Positions 58,196 to 64,000 of a stretch of 64,000 nucleotides of DNA are shown one piece after another (position 1 is the first letter of the stretch; each line of letters starts with the position of its first letter). The position numbers and the translations under genes are program-made. Source of the DNA: Symsagittifera roscoffensis (Eukaryota; Xenacoelomorpha; Acoela; Convolutidae). The DNA is taken from assembly GCF_963678635.1 (NCBI RefSeq), contig NC_087062.1, forward strand, positions 83,472,012 through 83,536,011, given 5' to 3'. The notes below the pieces were generated by a model. The model searched no databases and had not been told where the DNA came from. It saw only the letters and a program-made list of their open reading frames with translations.

Positions 58196-59792
58196 GAGTT
58201 TCACTAGTAGAGTTTCACCGCCTACTATGCTAAAATTGCACTGTTTACTTGTTTGTTCGCATAGTTTGAGTTGGCTATAAGCGTTTTTCAGGTCTAGATT
58301 ACTAAACCAAACTCGCCCGTTGAGTTTTTCTGAAAATTGAAGAACCACGTTATCAATCAGTTCATGGATGTTCGGCATTTGATACTTATTTTTTAAAATT
58401 TGATCGTTTAATAACTTGGAGTCTAACGCCAGTTTGATCGTAGTATCCTTTTCCGAGTAATTACAATTGGGCTGATAAAACAATCTTCGTCGCAATTCTC
58501 TAATTTTATTATGTGACCTTCTGTTTCCATTCTATTTAATTCTTCGTTCACTCCAGCGAGTAAATGGAGTGGGACTCTCCTCCCTTTGGATTGTATTGGT
58601 TTAAAAGGTGAGTGAAAATGTGTTACTTTTCGGTCGTTAGGTATTTTCCCCACTCTAGTGAGTAGTTCTTTGAACTCGTTAAAAATCTTGTCAGATAAAG
58701 AAGGTAAGTATTTGTACTCACTCACGAGTGTGGGTTGGTTGACCATGCAGATGGGTTGGGGACGTTTCCTCTTTCTAAGCCCAGCTTGGGTAAATTGTCG
58801 TTCCCAGGATGTTTTGTTCGTGTCCGCCAGTTATGAAGAACGGGGTTTCTTCGCTGATCCACCCATTGGACTGTGTTCTGACATTTATTTTTCCCAAAAT
58901 ATTGATCGTGTCGTTGGTGAATCCGCAGTATAAGTCTTTTATCCTTTTCTCCACTGTGTGTATTGACAGTAGTTTTCTCTGGGTATCTGTGTTCTTCATA
59001 TTGCAGATGAAGATGTCCCTTATTCATTCTGCCTCGTCAGATTCCTTGATGTTGCACGAGCTGGCCAAATCCGTCAGGGCTCCCCAGAATTGTTCGTACG
59101 GTTCGCGCTCTTGTTCGTACGGTTCGGCTGTTTGTTAAATGCTGCGTCTAATAAAGTCCAGAACTCGGGGAAATTTATTGCTAAAATCTTGACTCTCGGG
59201 TTATTTTGTGTAAAAACTCTTTTTCCTTCGCTCCCTAGGGCTGGGAATAAAATTGATCGCAATTTCTTGTCCGCCTCCGTTCGTTTCATTCCATTAAATT
59301 TCCTCTTTTCTTCGTTGATCCGCTTTTCTTCGGCGGATTCGTACTGTTTCATTGCGTTTTTGTTCCTGTTATCTCTGTTGGCTCTTTCCGTGTCCGACTC
59401 GCTGTCTGTTGCTTGTTCCAAAATTGGTATTTGCGTCTCTGGTATCTCTGGTCCGTGCAGACTCTCTAGATCCAGATTTTCTTTGGCAATCATCGGCAAT
59501 TGAAATTGGTCGCTCCACTGGGTCCAGGCATGCGGTGGCTCTAGGGTATGGTTAGGCCAAAAGATAGGGATTCCACGCACGATAGAATCATTTGACTGCG
59601 CCATAATAAACTATTCTAATTCTATATAATTATGTACAATTACAAAAACTATTAAAAGTAAGTGTGTGAATTATTAACGTTAATAGGACACCTGAGCAAT
59701 ATCTCATATCGAACAATGGTTGTAACTAAATTGGTTAACAGGTATTAATTAAATACCGAAGGTCATTTAAGGCACTAAAATAAATCACAACA
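58196..59792 (-). mobile_element. Shortened copy of the Gypsy element with empty transposon site
   Basis: From left to right: the RT N-terminal region (58196-58697), a direct join to protease (58705-58960), a deletion, gag (59074-59604) and an LTR (59606-59792). It lacks the 16.8-kb transposon, which shows the pre-insertion sequence AAGAAGGTAAGTATTTGTAC. The LTR is shorter than the others because of an internal deletion. The same CTGTC flank follows as at 56142, so this is a duplicated locus rather than an independent insertion. Confidence 0.85.
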
Positions 59793-59797
59793 CTGTC

Positions 59798-62354
59798 AAT
59801 TGCTGTTACTATTTTCAGCTCCCGTCTCTTGGCTTTTATTTGGCTCATATTGTCTGAACATTTTCATTTCTTTTTTCTATTCTTTGGTTTGCAACTAATA
59901 CACAGACAATTTCGTAGTGCTTACTATGAATCTTCATAGTGCTCACTATCAGTAAAAATGTGTGCAATAAATTGCAAAATACGTAGAATTATAGGTAATT
60001 TCAGAGATTCAAGGTTTCGACCTCCTCAAATGGGTTAAGAGTTTCAAGAGTTGAAACCCCTTTTAGGAATACGACCGCCTAATCATCCAAAAGGTTTCTC
60101 TTTGGTTATATTTTACGATTCGAAATTTAGTCAACACATCAGAAACGTTTCACTTTTCCAATTCGGCACCAATATACATTTTGCAGAATGTGCCTTAAGA
60201 GGTTACGGGCTTTTTCCACTCAGTCCATATTTTATTTTAAATTTTGAAAAACTAATATTGCGTTTTTACAATGTCATAAAACTTTGCGTAGTGAACAAAC
60301 TAACTATTGTGAACTCATTTGTTCTTCATATCTTGCCCAAAACATTACCCATTTAGCCATAATAACACGTAATACAACTGAGAATTTGTAATTGTTGAAA
60401 TATTGGGAGGGGTTAGTGGAATATACCTGACTTTCTTTTGAATTATTTTGGTCATAAGTTTAACCTGCATGGCAGTGAGTTTGGTTTAAGAAAATGGGGA
60501 TTTATATAGTGCTTTCAGGCCCTTTTTCTTTTTTACCCCACCTGCAAATGTCATACGATTTAGCTATCTTTTCACATTACCCGATAGTTAAAAAAAATTA
60601 GCATGCAGACTAATTGCGCCATGACATACAAAATTGGTTTTCACCCGTAACCTTGTAAAGCCAATCTTTAGACCATAAAATTGATGCTTATGTGAGGTAG
60701 GAGTAAAAAAATTTAGTCGATTTTAACAAATTCAACAAATTTTGGGAAATTTTGTGAAAATCTGCCGCGCCAAGAAAAACATACGTCCATTCTTGCGCTG
60801 AGCAAAAACAATTGTAAGAAATTATTATAAAGCTATGCATCGTCTTTATCAAGTTTTAAGAGATTTGTTTTGTATATTCAGTTTCATGCTGGAAGTGTTA
60901 AAAAAATTTAGCCAATTTTTACAGGCCAGCAATTCAGAACTCTTCCAAATCTAAAAAGACGATATCTAGTAACATTAGATGTCCTATGTAAACCAACTTA
61001 TTTTGAATTGATATTGAGAAAAAGTAATTCATTACGAAACTCTAGCAGTTTATCAAAGGAATAACTTGAACCCAAATGCAATTCAATAATTTTGAAAAAC
61101 GCCGTTTTGGAGAACAAACTTTCAAATTTCAAGCCAATATTTACTCGAAATAGTCTCAAATTGCAGTTAAAGAGTTGACCGTCTTACGGAAAGAGACGCC
61201 TACTTTTGTTATCAACAAACCAAATAAAAGGGTATTAGTGTGATTGGTTGATCCCGTGACAAACCTTGTTTATTGTTCCGACCATTTGAAAATTCAATTG
61301 GGTTGCGTGATATATCCTATCAATGTCTTTTCAGTTGTGATTTGAACCACATTTAAAATTCGGAAAAAATTCCCAGTGCTGAGAAAAACCAGTTTGAAAT
61401 TTTGGTTTATCGTCTTTTTTCGAGCGTCGAGCGAATTAAGCAATCAAGCAGGCTTACAATAGCTTAATTATGCCTACTTAGAGGCCTAAAAACTTAGTTT
61501 TAAGCGAGTAAAATTGTTTTTTGGGGCTTTAATTCAGAAACAAAAAATTCAGAAAATTTCTGCAAAAAAACATCAAATGTTTTATTGTAAAGTGAAAAGT
61601 ATTAATCGTAATGGATTTTCAAATCCACATTTGGTTAAGAATAAAAAGTTATCATGATAATGATTATTTTTATCATTTTTATCGTTTTTCTTTTGGTACT
61701 AAATAAAACTTAAATAACCAATTTTTCTAATTAAATTTATCCTGATTACAATTATTAGTTTCTAATTTTTTTAGGACTGATGATTGCAATCTACCTTGCT
61801 TAAAGATTCAAAGAAAGCTTGTGAATTTATAAAAAGTAGTAATGATTCTCAATTAAGATTTAATTGATGTCCGACTTTTTAAAAATAGAATCGGAAAGTT
61901 CTGCGATGCTTTTTTTGTGGTTTTTATGCAGAGGATCGACTTTTTCTCCTTGTCTTAGGCGATAGAAGAGCTTCAAAAAAAAACAAAAATACTAGTGATG
62001 ATTGTAAAAGTCAAAGGAAAAAAGACAACAATGTATGTGACTGAGATTTTCCTCGACAAATTAAAGGAGTTATGATTTCTTAGCAAACAATTTCTTCAGT
62101 TAGCCTGAGAATCTCAAAAAAAAAACATGTTGAAATTTTTGAGTTTTCCGTTTTTCTAGCCCTTTTTCTACAAAAAAATTAAGTAAGTGGGCTATTTTAC
62201 TTGCCCAAAAACAGGCTATTTTTGTTTTTACTACGATTGGTTACGTTCGTTTTCTAAAAAAAAGCCAGCATGCCATTCGAACCTACACTTTGGGGTTAGT
62301 ACCCGCATTCGTACCCAATAGACACGCTAGATCTGTTATCTTACTACTATAGAG
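59798..62354. repeat. Segmental duplication copy B (LTR flank)
   Basis: Counterpart of 56147-58186. It holds an additional roughly 530-bp block (61579-62110) that belongs to the tandem repeat described next. No supported gene. Confidence 0.85.
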
Positions 62355-64000
62355 AATTTAAAATGCTTTTGCGAGAATTAACTCATATATTGTACATTTT
62401 CTTTTCCAAAATTTTTTAATTAGGGAACACGGCTTTTTTGAAACACCAATAACTGTTCTTATAAAATAAACCTTGAAAAAATGAAAAACAATGAAGTTAT
62501 GAACATTACGAGGCCAAACTGTGGACTGGATAGGAGCACAATTTTGTTTCTGTATGTTCCTGGATTCCAGAGACAATTTTTTAAACTTGTTTATTTTTTG
62601 TCGGAACGATCAAAGAAAATGAAAGAACAAAAGAAGAACAAAGGGAGCGTCTTTGTCGCGGAATCCGCTTACAATGCACAAAATGCACAGTTTGGCCTCG
62701 TAATGAGTTCGAGAGAAGGAACGAAAACCGTCAAACTGACAAACAGTTGTTCTAAAGTGTAAAAAATTGTTGGGTTAAAAAGAGTTTAATTTCATTAATT
62801 GAATAGAGCAACTGGGTGCTACTGTCTTTTCTCCAACTTTTGCAAAAAAAAACCCAAAATTTGTTTTATTGTAAAGTGAAAAGTATTAATCGTAATGGAT
62901 TTTCAAATCCACATTTGGTTAAGACTAAAAAGTTATCATGATAATGATTATTTTTATCATTTTTATCGTTTTTCTTTTGGTACTAAATAAAACTTAAATA
63001 TCCAATTTTTCTAATTAAATTTATCCTGATTACAATTATTAGTTTCTAATTTTTTTAGGACTGATGATTGCAATCTACCTTGCTTAAAGATTCAAAGAAA
63101 GCTTGTGAATTTATAAAAAGTAGTAATGATTCTCAATTAAGATTTAATTGATGTCCGACTTTTTAAAAATAGAATCGGAAAGTTCTGCGATGCTTTTTTT
63201 GTGGTTTTTATGCAGAGGATCGACTTTTTCTCCTTGTCTTAGGCGATAGAAGAGCTTCAAAAAAAAACAAAAATACTAGTGATGATTGTAAAAGTCAAAG
63301 GAAAAAAGACAACAATGTATGTGACTGAGATTTTCCTCGACAAATTAAAGGAGTTATGATTTCTTAGCAAACAATTTCTTCAGTTAGCCTGAGATTCTCA
63401 AAAAAAAAACATGTTGAAATTTTTGAGTTTTCCGTTTTTCTAGCCCTTTTTCTACAAAAAAATTAAGTAAGTGGGCTATTTTACTTGCCCAAAAACAGGC
63501 TATTTTTGTTTTTACTACGATTGGTTACGTTCGTTTTCTAAAAAAAAGCCAGCATGCCATTCGAACCTACACTTTGGGGTTAGTACCCGCATTCGTACCC
63601 AATAGACACGCTAGATCTGTTATCTTACTACTATAGAGAATTTAAAATGCTTTTGCGAGAATTAACTCATATATTGTACATTTTCTTTTCCAAAATGTTT
63701 TAATTAGGGAACACGGCTTTTTTGAAACACCAATAACTGTTCTTATAAAATAAACCTTGAAAAAATGAAAAACAATGAAGTTATGAACATTACGAGGCCA
63801 AACTGTGGACTGGATAGGAGCACAATTTTGTTTCTGTATGTTCCTGGATTCCAGAGACAATTTTTTAAACTTGTTTATTTTTTGTCGGAACGATCAAAGA
63901 AAATGAAAGAACAAAAGAAGAACAAAGGGAGCGTCTTTGTCGCGGAATCCGCTTACAATGCACAAAATGCACAGTTTGGCCTCGTAATGAGTTCGAGAGA
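61560..64000. repeat. 1284-bp tandem repeat, second unit cut by window end
   Basis: 61560-62843 is repeated from 62844 to the window end at near identity (offset 1284). Each unit carries a 93-codon frame (62481-62762; second copy from 63765) with a Lys-rich middle. I do not recognise it and rate its coding status as low. Confidence 0.9.

Noticed and set aside
62358-62576. 72-codon minus-strand frame, also at 63642
   Set aside because: Overlaps the other strand's frame in the tandem unit; no motif, and duplication alone explains its presence twice.

Overview
This window is repeat-dense, AT-rich invertebrate DNA. Short introns with TTTCAG-type 3' splice sites, a Polinton with C2H2-PolB and numerous palindromic MITEs suggest a nematode, probably Caenorhabditis or a relative; this is inference. 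I recognise no ordinary host gene. Almost everything with coding potential belongs to mobile elements, several nested inside one another.

Layout. 1-3947 (minus): non-LTR retrotransposon running off the left edge, with a 2A-like peptide, Cys-rich fingers, AP endonuclease, RT and RNase H; it abuts a roughly 415-bp (GTT)n microsatellite. 4.4-9.0 kb: AT-rich DNA with no supported gene. 8965-9853: MITE with perfect 14-bp TIRs. 9873-27809: small inverted-repeat element split by a 17.3-kb Polinton/Maverick (10228-27555) with AG...CT ends, about 520-530-bp TIRs and a 6-bp GAAATG target duplication. The Polinton keeps a broken PolB gene and several small genes, some possibly PC4-like, plus a 2-kb tandem duplication, a 456-bp repeat array and promoter-like clusters of CCAAT, CArG and TGACGTCA motifs. 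30.1-31.4 kb: two palindromic MITEs. 31578-56141: Ty3/Gypsy LTR element (minus) with 211-bp LTRs and a 5-bp CTGTC target duplication, split by a 16.8-kb DNA transposon at 36280-53069. 56-64 kb: segmental and tandem duplications, including a shortened copy of the same Gypsy element that preserves the empty insertion site of the large transposon.

The most interesting object is the 36280-53069 transposon. It has 26-bp TIRs, many internal copies of a GGATTCCGGG motif in both orientations, and four genes: a candidate RNase H-fold transposase ending in a BRCT-like domain; a JmjC histone-demethylase-like gene (KDM2/KDM7 type) with a C2HC finger; a Cys-containing gene on the minus strand with a possible Tudor/chromo-barrel-like N-terminus; and a fully intact six-exon, 702-residue gene ending in a KMT5A/SET8-like SET domain. 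A transposon carrying both a putative lysine-methyl writer and a putative eraser suggests that it manipulates chromatin, perhaps H4K20 or H3K9 methylation, at its own copies. The transposase and JmjC genes in this copy carry lesions; the SET gene does not.
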